DNA of 64,000 nt, taken from assembly GCF_900215465.1 (NCBI RefSeq), contig NZ_OBEH01000001.1:124001-188000 (forward strand), given 5' to 3'. The notes beneath the pieces are model-generated. The model was not told the origin of the DNA, made no database searches, and saw nothing but the letters and a program-made list of their open reading frames with translations. The position numbers were made by a program, and so were the translations under genes. Origin of the DNA: Flagellimonas pacifica. GTDB taxonomy: Bacteria; Bacteroidota; Bacteroidia; Flavobacteriales; Flavobacteriaceae. Every line of letters starts with the position of its first letter. Position 1 is the first letter of the stretch. Shown in pieces: positions 38,272 to 47,009 of this stretch.

Positions 38272-40473
38272 TTATCCCTTTACACTAGCCAGTTTTCTTT
38301 CGCTGTGCTTGATATTGTTCAATTGTAGATCCCGCAATACATTAACGGCTTCTTCTACATAAATATCCTTTGCAAGGTTCTTATGCCATCTATTTCTTTT
38401 CTCACGCAAAACAGAATCTTTGGTAAACAGTTCTGTTTCATATTTTAAGGACTCGAAAGTTAATTTAGAATCGTACTCTCTAAGTCTTTTAAAATATTCT
38501 GAGCGCTTTTTATCTTTCTCAGTCTTGTTCTTATAGATATCGTAGTTTAACGAAACTATTACATCATCTTGCTGTTCTTTCAACCATTTGGCATTTTCCT
38601 CTATTAATTTGATTTGTGCATTATTGGTCATACGCTTTTTGCTATTGGCCACAGCCACCTCAAAATCAATATAGCCATCCCATATTTTATAATCGGCAGG
38701 GGTAATTTTATCCCAGCCCAATGGATTTTCCTGGTCTCTTTCTCCAAGATCTATATAACTATATCTATCTGGTACAACTATATCACTCTTTACGCCTTCC
38801 AATTGTGTAGAACCTCCATTGATTCTATAGAACTTTTGGGTTGTTAGTTTTATAGCACCCAAATCACCATGTTCATTACTTCTTACAATATTGTCCAAAG
38901 GAATCACATTCTGAACCGTTCCTTTTCCAAAGGTCTGCTTGCTTCCAATAACAACAGCTCTTTTATAGTCTTGCATGGCAGCGGCCAAAATTTCCGATGC
39001 TGATGCCGAAAGTTCATTTACCAAAATGACCAATGGACCATCCCATTGAATGCGCTCGTCCTTATCTTCATGCACTTCTTTTCTTTGTCCTGAAGATCGC
39101 ACCTGTACAATTGGTCCGTCCTTAATGAACAATCCTGCCATTTCCACAACGGTTTTCAACGAGCCTCCTCCATTATCTCGAAGATCAAGGACAATACCCT
39201 CAACGCCTTCTTGTTTTAGGCGTTCTACCTCTTTGGCCACATCTGTAGCCGCATTCCGTTCAGTATAATCTTCAAAATCTACATAGAATTTGGGCAGATT
39301 GATCAATCCGTATTTGTTCTCATCTTTTTTGACAGTAGCTGATTTTGCAAAAGATTCTTCCAATTGCACCACATCACGGGTTATGGAAATCACATCAATT
39401 GTTCCATCCACTCTTCTAACCGTTAAGTCCACTATCGTTCCTTTTGGACCTTTTATCAACTTAATGGCATCATCCAGGCGCATTCCCACAATATCGGTAG
39501 GCTCTTCTCCTTCTTGGCCTACTTTTAGAATTTCGTCACCAACTTCCAAACTCTGCTCTCTCCATACCGGACCACCTGAAATAATCTCAACAATCCTAGC
39601 CCCTTCTGGTTTTTTCTGTAAACGGGCTCCAATACCTTCAAACTTACCCGACATTCCAATATCAAATTTTTCTTTGTCATCTGGAGCAAAGTAAAATGTA
39701 TGGGGGTCAAATTCATCAACAATGGTGTTTATGTATTGTACAAACCAATCTTTCCGCTCAAAATCATCAATAAAATCAAAAAACTCATCCAAAGTGTTTT
39801 TGGTATTCTCCCTAGATGCTATCTCAATTTCCTTTACGGTTACATCCTTTAGAACTCCATTGACATTCTCCAGTTTCAGATTTACACTGGTTGAGGCAAT
39901 GTCTCCTCCTTCTCCTACCGCGGCACCAGTTGAGCTTTCAACCAGTTTGTTGTTGATTTTATTATCAAAAACACCAAGGGTGTTGTATTTAAGTTGCTTC
40001 CTCCAACGTTCTTTGAGTTGTTTCTTATTGGATGCATATTCCTGGTCTTTATAATCTATGTTGATGTCCTCCGGAATAGTATAGTCAAAAGGTTCAGAAA
40101 GAACTTCTTTATAAACTTCTTTAGCTTCATCCATACGTTTCATTAAACGTTGGTAGACAATATTAAAAAAAGTAATGTCCGTGTTTTTAATCTCATCATC
40201 AATCTGAAATCTGTACTTTTCAAACTCTCTGACATCACTTGCCAAAAAGTATCTTTTTGTAGGATCTAGGATATCTATAAAGTCATCAAAAACATTTGAA
40301 GAAAAGTTGTCATTTAAATCTTTCGGTTCGTAATGCCCTCTTTCAAGCACATAGGTTATCAAATCCAAAAGCAACTTATCCTTGTCATCATTCTCAAAAG
40401 ATTTATTGGTAAAGCTGCAGGAGGCCACTGCAACAAGAATTACCAAAAGTGCCAAGGTGAAATTCTTTTTCAT
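38272..40473 (-). CDS. prc: Tail-specific (C-terminal processing) protease Prc
   Basis: A 733-aa periplasmic S41 protease that trims envelope proteins and lipoprotein-linked wall enzymes. The N-terminus has a lipoprotein-type signal (LLVILVAVASC, Cys19). The PDZ domain is near residues 270-350 (GGPVWREQSLEVGDEILKVGQ). The catalytic Ser-Lys dyad lies in LSASASEILAAAMQ and GSKQTFGKGTVQ. The C-terminal DUF3340 region is present. A weak promoter-like pair on the minus strand lies near 40496-40524. It is divergent from surE. Confidence 0.95.
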   Translation of the reverse strand: MKKNFTLALLVILVAVASCSFTNKSFENDDKDKLLLDLITYVLERGHYEPKDLNDNFSSNVFDDFIDILDPTKRYFLASDVREFEKYRFQIDDEIKNTDITFFNIVYQRLMKRMDEAKEVYKEVLSEPFDYTIPEDINIDYKDQEYASNKKQLKERWRKQLKYNTLGVFDNKINNKLVESSTGAAVGEGGDIASTSVNLKLENVNGVLKDVTVKEIEIASRENTKNTLDEFFDFIDDFERKDWFVQYINTIVDEFDPHTFYFAPDDKEKFDIGMSGKFEGIGARLQKKPEGARIVEIISGGPVWREQSLEVGDEILKVGQEGEEPTDIVGMRLDDAIKLIKGPKGTIVDLTVRRVDGTIDVISITRDVVQLEESFAKSATVKKDENKYGLINLPKFYVDFEDYTERNAATDVAKEVERLKQEGVEGIVLDLRDNGGGSLKTVVEMAGLFIKDGPIVQVRSSGQRKEVHEDKDERIQWDGPLVILVNELSASASEILAAAMQDYKRAVVIGSKQTFGKGTVQNVIPLDNIVRSNEHGDLGAIKLTTQKFYRINGGSTQLEGVKSDIVVPDRYSYIDLGERDQENPLGWDKITPADYKIWDGYIDFEVAVANSKKRMTNNAQIKLIEENAKWLKEQQDDVIVSLNYDIYKNKTEKDKKRSEYFKRLREYDSKLTFESLKYETELFTKDSVLREKRNRWHKNLAKDIYVEEAVNVLRDLQLNNIKHSERKLASVKG

Positions 40474-40576
40474 AAATTATGGTATTAATTGGGAGCGAAA
40501 TTATTTGACCATCTCATTGTCAAATCAGCATTACGTCATCCTCCGTTTCTATTCATACGAATTCCCTAAGATACAG

Positions 40577-40616
40577 AAAAAACCGTGCCAGTCTGGTACG
40601 GTGCTTTTAATTTTTT
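40577..40616. terminator. Terminator-like hairpin between divergent prc and surE
   Basis: ACCGTGCCA (40582-40590) pairs with TGGTACGGT (40594-40602) with one G-U pair. On the minus strand it is followed directly by six T; on the plus strand by GCTTTTAATTTTTT. No annotated gene reads into it, since both neighbours diverge, so it may end an unrecognised small transcript. Confidence 0.5.
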
Positions 40617-40679
40617 GTTAAACGACCAGGGCTTCATATCCTTATGAAAAACGTATTTTTACCCTATTAATTATACAAA

Positions 40680-41459
40680 ATGAAAAAACCCCTTATTCTG
40701 GTTACCAATGACGATGGTATAACTGCTCCTGGTCTTAGGGTTTTAATACGGGTTATGAAGGAGATCGGAGAAGTAATTGTTGTAGCCCCGGACAGTCCAC
40801 AATCTGGTATGGGACATGCCATTACCATTGACAATACACTTTATTCAAAACAAGTGGTTATCGATAAGGAGGAGGGTGCCCCAAGGGAATATAGTTGCAG
40901 CGGAACCCCGGCAGATTGTGTAAAATTGGCATTGCAGGAAATATTGGATAGAAAACCAGACATCTGCGTAAGCGGCATCAACCATGGATCCAACTCTTCT
41001 ATAAATGTAATATATTCTGGCACCATGAGTGCTGCCATTGAGGCAGGTATAGAAGGAATTCCGGCAATTGGTTTTTCCCTTTGTGATTACTCTTGGGAAG
41101 CAAATTTTAACCATACCGCCCATTCCATAAAAAAAATAGTCAGTGAGGCTCTTGCACATGGAATACCTAAAGGAACAGTGCTTAATGTAAATATTCCCAA
41201 AACTGATACAGAACCGAAGGGTATAAAGATTTGTAGGCAAGCTAGAGCCAATTGGAAAGAGAAATTCGATAAGCGCATTAGTCCAACTGGCAAAGATTAT
41301 TATTGGTTAACTGGCGAATTTGAACTTTTGGACAAGGGTGAGGACACCGACGAATGGGCGCTAGCGCAAGGGTATGTTTCCGTAGTTCCCACCCAATTTG
41401 ACCTTACCGCTCATCATGCAATTCCACAAGTAAATAATTGGAGCTTAAATGAAAAATAG
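40680..41459 (+). CDS. surE: 5'/3'-nucleotidase SurE
   Basis: Metal-dependent nucleotidase acting on nucleoside monophosphates in survival and stationary phase. The 259-aa protein has the N-terminal TNDDGITAPGLRVL with the metal-binding aspartates, VVAPDSPQSGMGHAIT, GTPADCVKLAL and VSGINHGSN. Length is normal. It overlaps the next gene by 11 nt and begins an operon with lpxB. Confidence 0.97.
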   Translation: MKKPLILVTNDDGITAPGLRVLIRVMKEIGEVIVVAPDSPQSGMGHAITIDNTLYSKQVVIDKEEGAPREYSCSGTPADCVKLALQEILDRKPDICVSGINHGSNSSINVIYSGTMSAAIEAGIEGIPAIGFSLCDYSWEANFNHTAHSIKKIVSEALAHGIPKGTVLNVNIPKTDTEPKGIKICRQARANWKEKFDKRISPTGKDYYWLTGEFELLDKGEDTDEWALAQGYVSVVPTQFDLTAHHAIPQVNNWSLNEK

Positions 41460-41736
41460 AAAGGAAGTTTTAATAGGTTTTGCTGTGGGAATCATAGCAA
41501 ATACCTTTGGTACGTTACTATACATTTTGGGTTTTTCCGACTTAAGCATTATTGAGACCTTCAATGCAGCAGTTTCGCAAGGTCACGTAGGAAGTTTGTT
41601 GGCATTGGGCGCTATCCTAAATTTAGTCGCCTTTTTTGCATTCCTGCGCTTAAAAAGGGACTATAGGGCCAGAGGGGTAATGATAGCTACATTATTGACC
41701 GCTTTGGTTATTTTATATTATAAGATTTTTAGTTGA
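41449..41736 (+). CDS. Small conserved-looking membrane protein
   Basis: A 95-aa protein with three predicted transmembrane helices (about 7-27, 44-65, 73-93) and a basic segment RLKRDYRARG before the last. Its ATG lies inside surE (11-nt overlap) and it ends 15 nt before lpxB, so it is translated as part of that operon. I do not recognise a named family. The location next to lpxB is compatible with an envelope role. Confidence 0.75.
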   Translation: MKNRKEVLIGFAVGIIANTFGTLLYILGFSDLSIIETFNAAVSQGHVGSLLALGAILNLVAFFAFLRLKRDYRARGVMIATLLTALVILYYKIFS

Positions 41737-41751
41737 GCTTGAACTTTTTTG

Positions 41752-42864
41752 ATGAAGTACTACATTATAGCCGGTGAAGCCTCAGGAGACCTACATGGAT
41801 CCAATTTGATAAAGGCCTTGAAGCAACAGGATTCAGAAGCCCAGATTAGGTGTTGGGGTGGGGATTTAATGCGAAAAGCTGGCGGGGATTTGGCCAAACA
41901 TTACAAAGAAATGGCTTTTATGGGCTTTTTGGAGGTCATCAAAAATATCCCAACCATTTTCAAGAACATTTCCTTTTGCAAAGAAGACATCCAAGGGTTC
42001 AATCCTGATCTTATTGTTTTTATCGATTTCTCTGGGTTCAATCTTCGCATAGCAAAATGGGCCAAGAAAAATGGCTTCAAAACCAACTACTACATCTCTC
42101 CACAAATATGGGCCTCGCGTGAGGGTAGAATTGAAAAGATAAAGCGGGATATCGACAATATGTACGTCATTCTACCTTTTGAAAAGGATTTTTATGAAAA
42201 GAAGCACAACTATCCCGTTCACTTTGTAGGTCATCCACTTATTGATGCTGTGGAAAATACAGAAATTGTTGATGAAGCTACGTTTAGGCAGGAAAACAAC
42301 CTTCATCTGCAAAAACCCATTATTGCGCTTTTACCTGGGAGTAGAAAGCAAGAGGTGCAAAAAATGTTGACCGTAATGTTATCCGTGAGTTCCGATTTCT
42401 CTGAATACCAATTTGTGATTGCTGGAGCACCTAGTTTGTCAGATGGGTTTTATAATTCTTTTTTATCAGCGAACAAAGTGGGATTTGTGTCCAATCAGAC
42501 CTATTCCTTACTCAAACATTCACATGCTGCTTTGGTAACCAGTGGAACAGCCACTTTGGAGACGGCCCTTTTTGAAATCCCTCAAGTGGTGTGCTATAAA
42601 GGCAATTGGATTTCTTACCAAATTGCAAAGCGGATAATTACATTGGACTATATTTCGCTGGTCAATTTAATAATGAACAAAGAAGTGGTTAAGGAATTGA
42701 TTCAAAATGAATTAACTACAAAAAACCTAAAACAAGAGCTTTCAAAAATTGTAGAAGGCAAGGAACGAGATCGCATATTGTCCGACTACAAATCATTAAA
42801 AGAAAAATTGGGCGGAAATGGCGCAAGTCAATTAGCAGCCAAATTAATCATCGAAAATGCTTAA
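41752..42864 (+). CDS. lpxB: Lipid-A-disaccharide synthase
   Basis: Joins UDP-2,3-diacylglucosamine and lipid X in lipid A synthesis. The 370-aa protein starts with MKYYIIAGEASGDLHGS and has VGHPLID, LLPGSRKQEV and VTSGTATLETALF, all family signatures. I chose ATG at 41752 over the TTG one codon earlier. It is a peripheral membrane GT19 enzyme. Confidence 0.97.
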   Translation: MKYYIIAGEASGDLHGSNLIKALKQQDSEAQIRCWGGDLMRKAGGDLAKHYKEMAFMGFLEVIKNIPTIFKNISFCKEDIQGFNPDLIVFIDFSGFNLRIAKWAKKNGFKTNYYISPQIWASREGRIEKIKRDIDNMYVILPFEKDFYEKKHNYPVHFVGHPLIDAVENTEIVDEATFRQENNLHLQKPIIALLPGSRKQEVQKMLTVMLSVSSDFSEYQFVIAGAPSLSDGFYNSFLSANKVGFVSNQTYSLLKHSHAALVTSGTATLETALFEIPQVVCYKGNWISYQIAKRIITLDYISLVNLIMNKEVVKELIQNELTTKNLKQELSKIVEGKERDRILSDYKSLKEKLGGNGASQLAAKLIIENA

Positions 42865-42898
42865 TTTATACGCCAAGAGTAAAAAAAACTATTCTTGA

Positions 42899-43441
42899 AT
42901 GTTAAAAAAGTCCCTCTATTTTCTTTGCCTACTTTTAGTTTTTGGATGTGGTTCATCTAAAAAAAGAACCTACAGCAAAACCAGAACCGTCTCTGTGGAA
43001 GGGTCCACTGAAGAAACTACGCTACCAAAAAAATCCAAAAAGGAAGAAAGAAAAAACTCCAAGGCCAATGCCATAGTTTCAACAGCATTGACCTTTAGCG
43101 GTACCCGCTACAAATTTGGCGGGATCACCAAAAAAGGAATGGATTGCTCTGGATTAATATTTATTTCCTTAAAAGAGAACGATATTAGTTTTCCAAGAGT
43201 TTCCTATCAAATGGCAGAGCAAGGGAAACGAATAAAACTGACCCAAATAGAAAAAGGCGACCTCCTTTTCTTCAAAACCAGCAAACGTGGTAAACGCATT
43301 AATCATGTTGGGTTGGTTGTTGATGTAAAGGGCGTCGATGTAAAATTTATACACTCCACAACCTCAAGGGGTGTAATTGTCTCTTCCTTACGGGAAGGGT
43401 ATTGGAACCATGCGTTTGTAAAAGCAATGCGATTCTTATAG
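42899..43441 (+). CDS. NlpC/P60 (C40) peptidase lipoprotein
   Basis: A 180-aa wall hydrolase, lipid-anchored by Cys17 (LLLVFGC). After a basic linker the NlpC/P60 domain has the catalytic cysteine in KGMDCSGLIFISL and the histidine in RINHVGLVVDV. It probably cleaves stem peptides of peptidoglycan. It lies between lpxB and comEC on the same strand. Confidence 0.93.
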   Translation: MLKKSLYFLCLLLVFGCGSSKKRTYSKTRTVSVEGSTEETTLPKKSKKEERKNSKANAIVSTALTFSGTRYKFGGITKKGMDCSGLIFISLKENDISFPRVSYQMAEQGKRIKLTQIEKGDLLFFKTSKRGKRINHVGLVVDVKGVDVKFIHSTTSRGVIVSSLREGYWNHAFVKAMRFL

Positions 43442-43444
43442 TTA

Positions 43445-45460
43445 GTGAGATTTTTTGATTTTGTGTCCATACGACTGACCTTGTGTCTTGTGGCAGGTAT
43501 TATTTTGGGGGTTTATCTCGAAATCGGCCCACATATTCCCTTTTATATAGCCATAGGGCTACTTCCCTTTTTGTATTGGTTCAATAAACGACAAACCCGG
43601 AAAGGGTTTCCTTATTTTGAACTAACCACTATCCTGTTGACCTTTTTATTGGGTTTTTTTATCATCAATCTATCTCAATCAAAATATTTGGATCATCATT
43701 ATTCTCGAACCGATTTAAAAACCCAAAAAATATGGAAAATCAAGGTCAAGGAAATCCTCAAATCCAATCCTTTTAGCCAACGTTATGTAGCCGAGGTACT
43801 TTCTTTGGAAAAGAAACATGCATCTGGAAACATACTATTGAACATCCCAACTGATTCAACTTCCAAAAAGCTAAGGGTAGATGATGAACTTTTTCTGTTT
43901 GCCAAGGTTAAAGCCATCAATCCTCCCTTAAATCCCCATCAATTCAATTACAAAGGCTTTCTACAAAAGCAAGGCATTTATCATCAGATAGGAATCAGTT
44001 CAAATCAAATAACAGCCAAGAAAAATTCGTCAAAAACCATATTTGGAGTTGCCTCAAACTTTAGGGAGGACATCATTTTAAAATTGAAGACCAAAGATTT
44101 TGACAAGGATGTGTTAGGTGTAATCCAGGCTTTGTTATTGGGTCAACGTGACAATATTTCCGAAAACACTTATAACAGCTATAAAGATGCCGGAGCTATC
44201 CATATTTTGGCAGTTTCAGGGCTTCATGTTGGGATACTATTGTTGCTTTTCCAATTTCTGCTCACTCCACTTGAACGATTACCTAAAGGCAAAACCATAA
44301 AGTTAATTTGTGTAGTGTTCTTATTATGGAGCTATGCTTTTATTGCCGGACTTTCCCCTTCCATTGTTCGAGCGGTGACCATGTTCACTTTTGTGGCCTA
44401 TGCCATGCATTTGAACCGACCAACCAACTCCTTTAACATAGTTGCACTCTCCATGTTCTTTATTTTATTGATGAAACCACTTTTTCTTTTTCAGGTTGGC
44501 TTTCAAATGAGTTATGCCGCTGTGCTTGCCATTGTTTGGATTTATCCAAAACTCCAACGATTTTGGTTTCCAAATAATATTTTAATCCGAAAAACTTGGC
44601 AATTACTTTCCGTTAGTTTGGCTGCGCAGCTGGGAGTACTTCCCATTAGCCTGTATTACTTTCACCAATTTCCGGTACTGTTCTTCATCTCCAACCTTTT
44701 AGTAATTCCTTTTTTAGGGCTTATTCTAGGCATCGGAATCTTGGTAATTGGGTTATCTATAATGAATTTTTTACCCAACTTTTTGGTTAAAAGTTACAAC
44801 GCCATCATAAAAATGATGAATTCAGTAATTTCTTGGGTGGCCCAACAAGAAGGTTTTGTGATTAGGGATATTCCTTTTGATTCGTTTCAGTTACTTGTTG
44901 GATATATCGCTATTATCACAATGGTGCTGTTTCTTTCCAAGGCAAAAAAGAAAAACATTTTAATGTTTTTAACAGCTATCATTATTTTACAAACCTGGGG
45001 CATTTGGAGTCAATTCAGGCTTAAACAAAAGGAAACCTTGATCCTAGCACATCAAAACAGAAACACTATATTACTTCATCAAAAAGGTTATGTTTTAAAA
45101 GTTTATGAAGCGAATAGCTTGAACAATCGCATTGTAAAAGATTACTCCGTGGCAGAACATATACGGTCCATTTCGCACAATCCATTGCAGCACAATTTTC
45201 ATCTCAATGGGAAAAGCTTGTATATCATGGATAGTTTGGCAATTTACCCGCCAACAAAACCAGTTGATTTTCTCTTGTTGACCCAATCCTCAAAACTTAA
45301 TTTGGAACGGTTAATTGATTCCATTCAGCCTAAAATAATCCTAGCTGATGGCAGCAACTACAAATCTTATATTACCAGATGGGAACAAACCTGCCTCAAA
45401 AAAGAAATCCCCTTTCACAATACTGGTGAAAAGGGATTTTATATTTTTGATTTGGACTGA
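43445..45460 (+). CDS. comEC: ComEC/Rec2-family DNA uptake channel protein
   Basis: A 671-aa inner-membrane protein for DNA translocation in natural transformation. It has the DUF4131 N-terminus, the competence domain with AGAIHILAVSGLHVGILL, and many transmembrane helices. After about residue 515 a short soluble tail replaces the metallo-beta-lactamase domain of longer ComEC proteins and lacks its HxHxDH motif. Shortened ComEC of this kind is usual in Bacteroidota. The start is GTG at 43445, 3 nt after the NlpC/P60 stop. The last codons form a terminator hairpin. Confidence 0.93.
   Translation: MRFFDFVSIRLTLCLVAGIILGVYLEIGPHIPFYIAIGLLPFLYWFNKRQTRKGFPYFELTTILLTFLLGFFIINLSQSKYLDHHYSRTDLKTQKIWKIKVKEILKSNPFSQRYVAEVLSLEKKHASGNILLNIPTDSTSKKLRVDDELFLFAKVKAINPPLNPHQFNYKGFLQKQGIYHQIGISSNQITAKKNSSKTIFGVASNFREDIILKLKTKDFDKDVLGVIQALLLGQRDNISENTYNSYKDAGAIHILAVSGLHVGILLLLFQFLLTPLERLPKGKTIKLICVVFLLWSYAFIAGLSPSIVRAVTMFTFVAYAMHLNRPTNSFNIVALSMFFILLMKPLFLFQVGFQMSYAAVLAIVWIYPKLQRFWFPNNILIRKTWQLLSVSLAAQLGVLPISLYYFHQFPVLFFISNLLVIPFLGLILGIGILVIGLSIMNFLPNFLVKSYNAIIKMMNSVISWVAQQEGFVIRDIPFDSFQLLVGYIAIITMVLFLSKAKKKNILMFLTAIIILQTWGIWSQFRLKQKETLILAHQNRNTILLHQKGYVLKVYEANSLNNRIVKDYSVAEHIRSISHNPLQHNFHLNGKSLYIMDSLAIYPPTKPVDFLLLTQSSKLNLERLIDSIQPKIILADGSNYKSYITRWEQTCLKKEIPFHNTGEKGFYIFDLD
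45405..45446. terminator. Bidirectional terminator inside the 3' end of comEC
   Basis: AAATCCCCTTTCAC (45405-45418) pairs with GTGAAAAGGGATTT (45426-45439) with one wobble and a 7-nt loop. It has a T-rich tail on the plus strand and six T within CTTTTTT on the minus strand. It could end both comEC and the convergent transporter gene. Confidence 0.65.
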
Positions 45461-46993
45461 TCAATGAACGTTGCCCATTAACTTTTTCATGAGTGGACCA
45501 AAAACCAATACCACTATTCCCGCTACCAAAGAGTATTTGGCAATAAGACTAAAACCGTCCAGATAAACGTTCAAGGTGTCAAAACCACCCACATTACTAT
45601 CTGTGCTTTCTATTGCCAATTGTTTGGAAATAAACCCAACAATTTGAAAGGCATAGGCCGATGATAAAAACCAGACCCCCATCATAAAAGCCACAATGCG
45701 TTTAGGTGATAAATCGGTTATTTTGGAGAGCCCAACTGGAGACATAAATAATTCTCCAACCGAAATCAAGAAATACAATGCCAATAAATAGGAAAATGGC
45801 ACCATTCCGTTTTCATCCGCACTTGCCCCACTGAGAGACACTACATAGAAAGCCAAACCGGCCAATACCAGTCCCATTCCAAACTTATATGGTGTCCTTG
45901 GGTTAAGTTTGTTTCTTGCCAATTTTGTCCACATTATAGAAATTGGAATGGAAAGGATAACAATAAATATAGAGTTAAGAGCATTGGTCTGACTTGCATT
46001 GATCAACGAAAGGTTTACGTTTCTTGCCGCAAAAAGTGTAATGACACTTCCATGCAACTCATGAAATCCCCAAAAAATTGTCATGAAAAAGGTAATCAAC
46101 ACAGCCATTAAGAGTTTCTTTCGCTCATCAGGTTTGGATTTAATCATTATGGTTCCCATATACACAACCACAGCAATTCCAATGAGATAAAATAGTAAAT
46201 TGACAACATTGGTGTCCGCAAAAGCGGTTCCCTCTCCTCCCAAAGATTTATAGGAATACAATAAAAACGCAATTAATGGGGCAGATAAAAAAGCAAGAAT
46301 TGGAATCAAATGTTTTTGAGGAACACCCATTATCTTTCTCTCATACACCTCCATACTAGGTGGTTTACCCCCTTCTCCAAAGACATTCTTTTTAATCCCG
46401 CTCCAAAAGAAAAGTAGTCCTGCCAACATTCCTATGCCCGCCAAGCCAAAACCATAGTGCCAACCGTAGGTTGCCCCAAGCCATCCACAAAGTAAAGGAG
46501 CAATAGCACCTCCTATGTTTATTCCCATATAAAATATGGTAAATCCAGAATCTTTTCGGGTATCTCCATCTTTGTATAAGGTCCCCACAAAGGTTGAAAT
46601 GTTGGGTTTAAAAAATCCATTTCCAACAATGATAAATGCTAAGGCCAAAAAGAAAGCAGTGTTATTCTCAATGGCTAACACAAAATGTCCCAAGGCCATT
46701 AAAACTCCTCCTAAAAAAATGGAGGAACGCATTCCTAAAATAGAGTCAGAAATTTTACCTCCAATTACGGTTGAAGCATATACTAAAGACCCATAAGACG
46801 CATAAACCGCTGCTGCTGCGTAATCCCGTGTTGACAAGGCCTCGAAAATAACATTGACCATGTACAACGTGAGCAATGCGCGCATTCCGTAGAAGCTGAA
46901 ACGCTCCCATAGTTCTGCAAAAAACAGGTAAAAAAGGCCTTGCGGATGACCGAAGAGTTGCTTCTCATCGGACGGTTTTACAATATCTGACAT
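45461..46993 (-). CDS. Proton-coupled oligopeptide transporter (POT/PTR family)
   Basis: A 510-aa major-facilitator transporter for di- and tripeptides. The family motif appears as LWERFSFYGMRALLTLYMV near the N-terminus, and FYMGINIGGAIAPLLCGWLG matches the second POT signature. About 12-14 helices are visible. It is downstream of a DPP-IV-like peptidase by 16 nt, so secreted peptide cleavage and peptide import look linked. Its stop abuts the convergent comEC gene with no gap. Confidence 0.95.
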   Translation of the reverse strand: MSDIVKPSDEKQLFGHPQGLFYLFFAELWERFSFYGMRALLTLYMVNVIFEALSTRDYAAAAVYASYGSLVYASTVIGGKISDSILGMRSSIFLGGVLMALGHFVLAIENNTAFFLALAFIIVGNGFFKPNISTFVGTLYKDGDTRKDSGFTIFYMGINIGGAIAPLLCGWLGATYGWHYGFGLAGIGMLAGLLFFWSGIKKNVFGEGGKPPSMEVYERKIMGVPQKHLIPILAFLSAPLIAFLLYSYKSLGGEGTAFADTNVVNLLFYLIGIAVVVYMGTIMIKSKPDERKKLLMAVLITFFMTIFWGFHELHGSVITLFAARNVNLSLINASQTNALNSIFIVILSIPISIMWTKLARNKLNPRTPYKFGMGLVLAGLAFYVVSLSGASADENGMVPFSYLLALYFLISVGELFMSPVGLSKITDLSPKRIVAFMMGVWFLSSAYAFQIVGFISKQLAIESTDSNVGGFDTLNVYLDGFSLIAKYSLVAGIVVLVFGPLMKKLMGNVH

Positions 46994-47009
46994 AAATTAT
47001 GGTATTTGG

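Noticed and set aside
40382-40621. 79-aa plus-strand frame between prc and surE
   Set aside because: It runs out of the prc signal-peptide region and ends in the hairpin; no recognisable features, so I treat it as chance.
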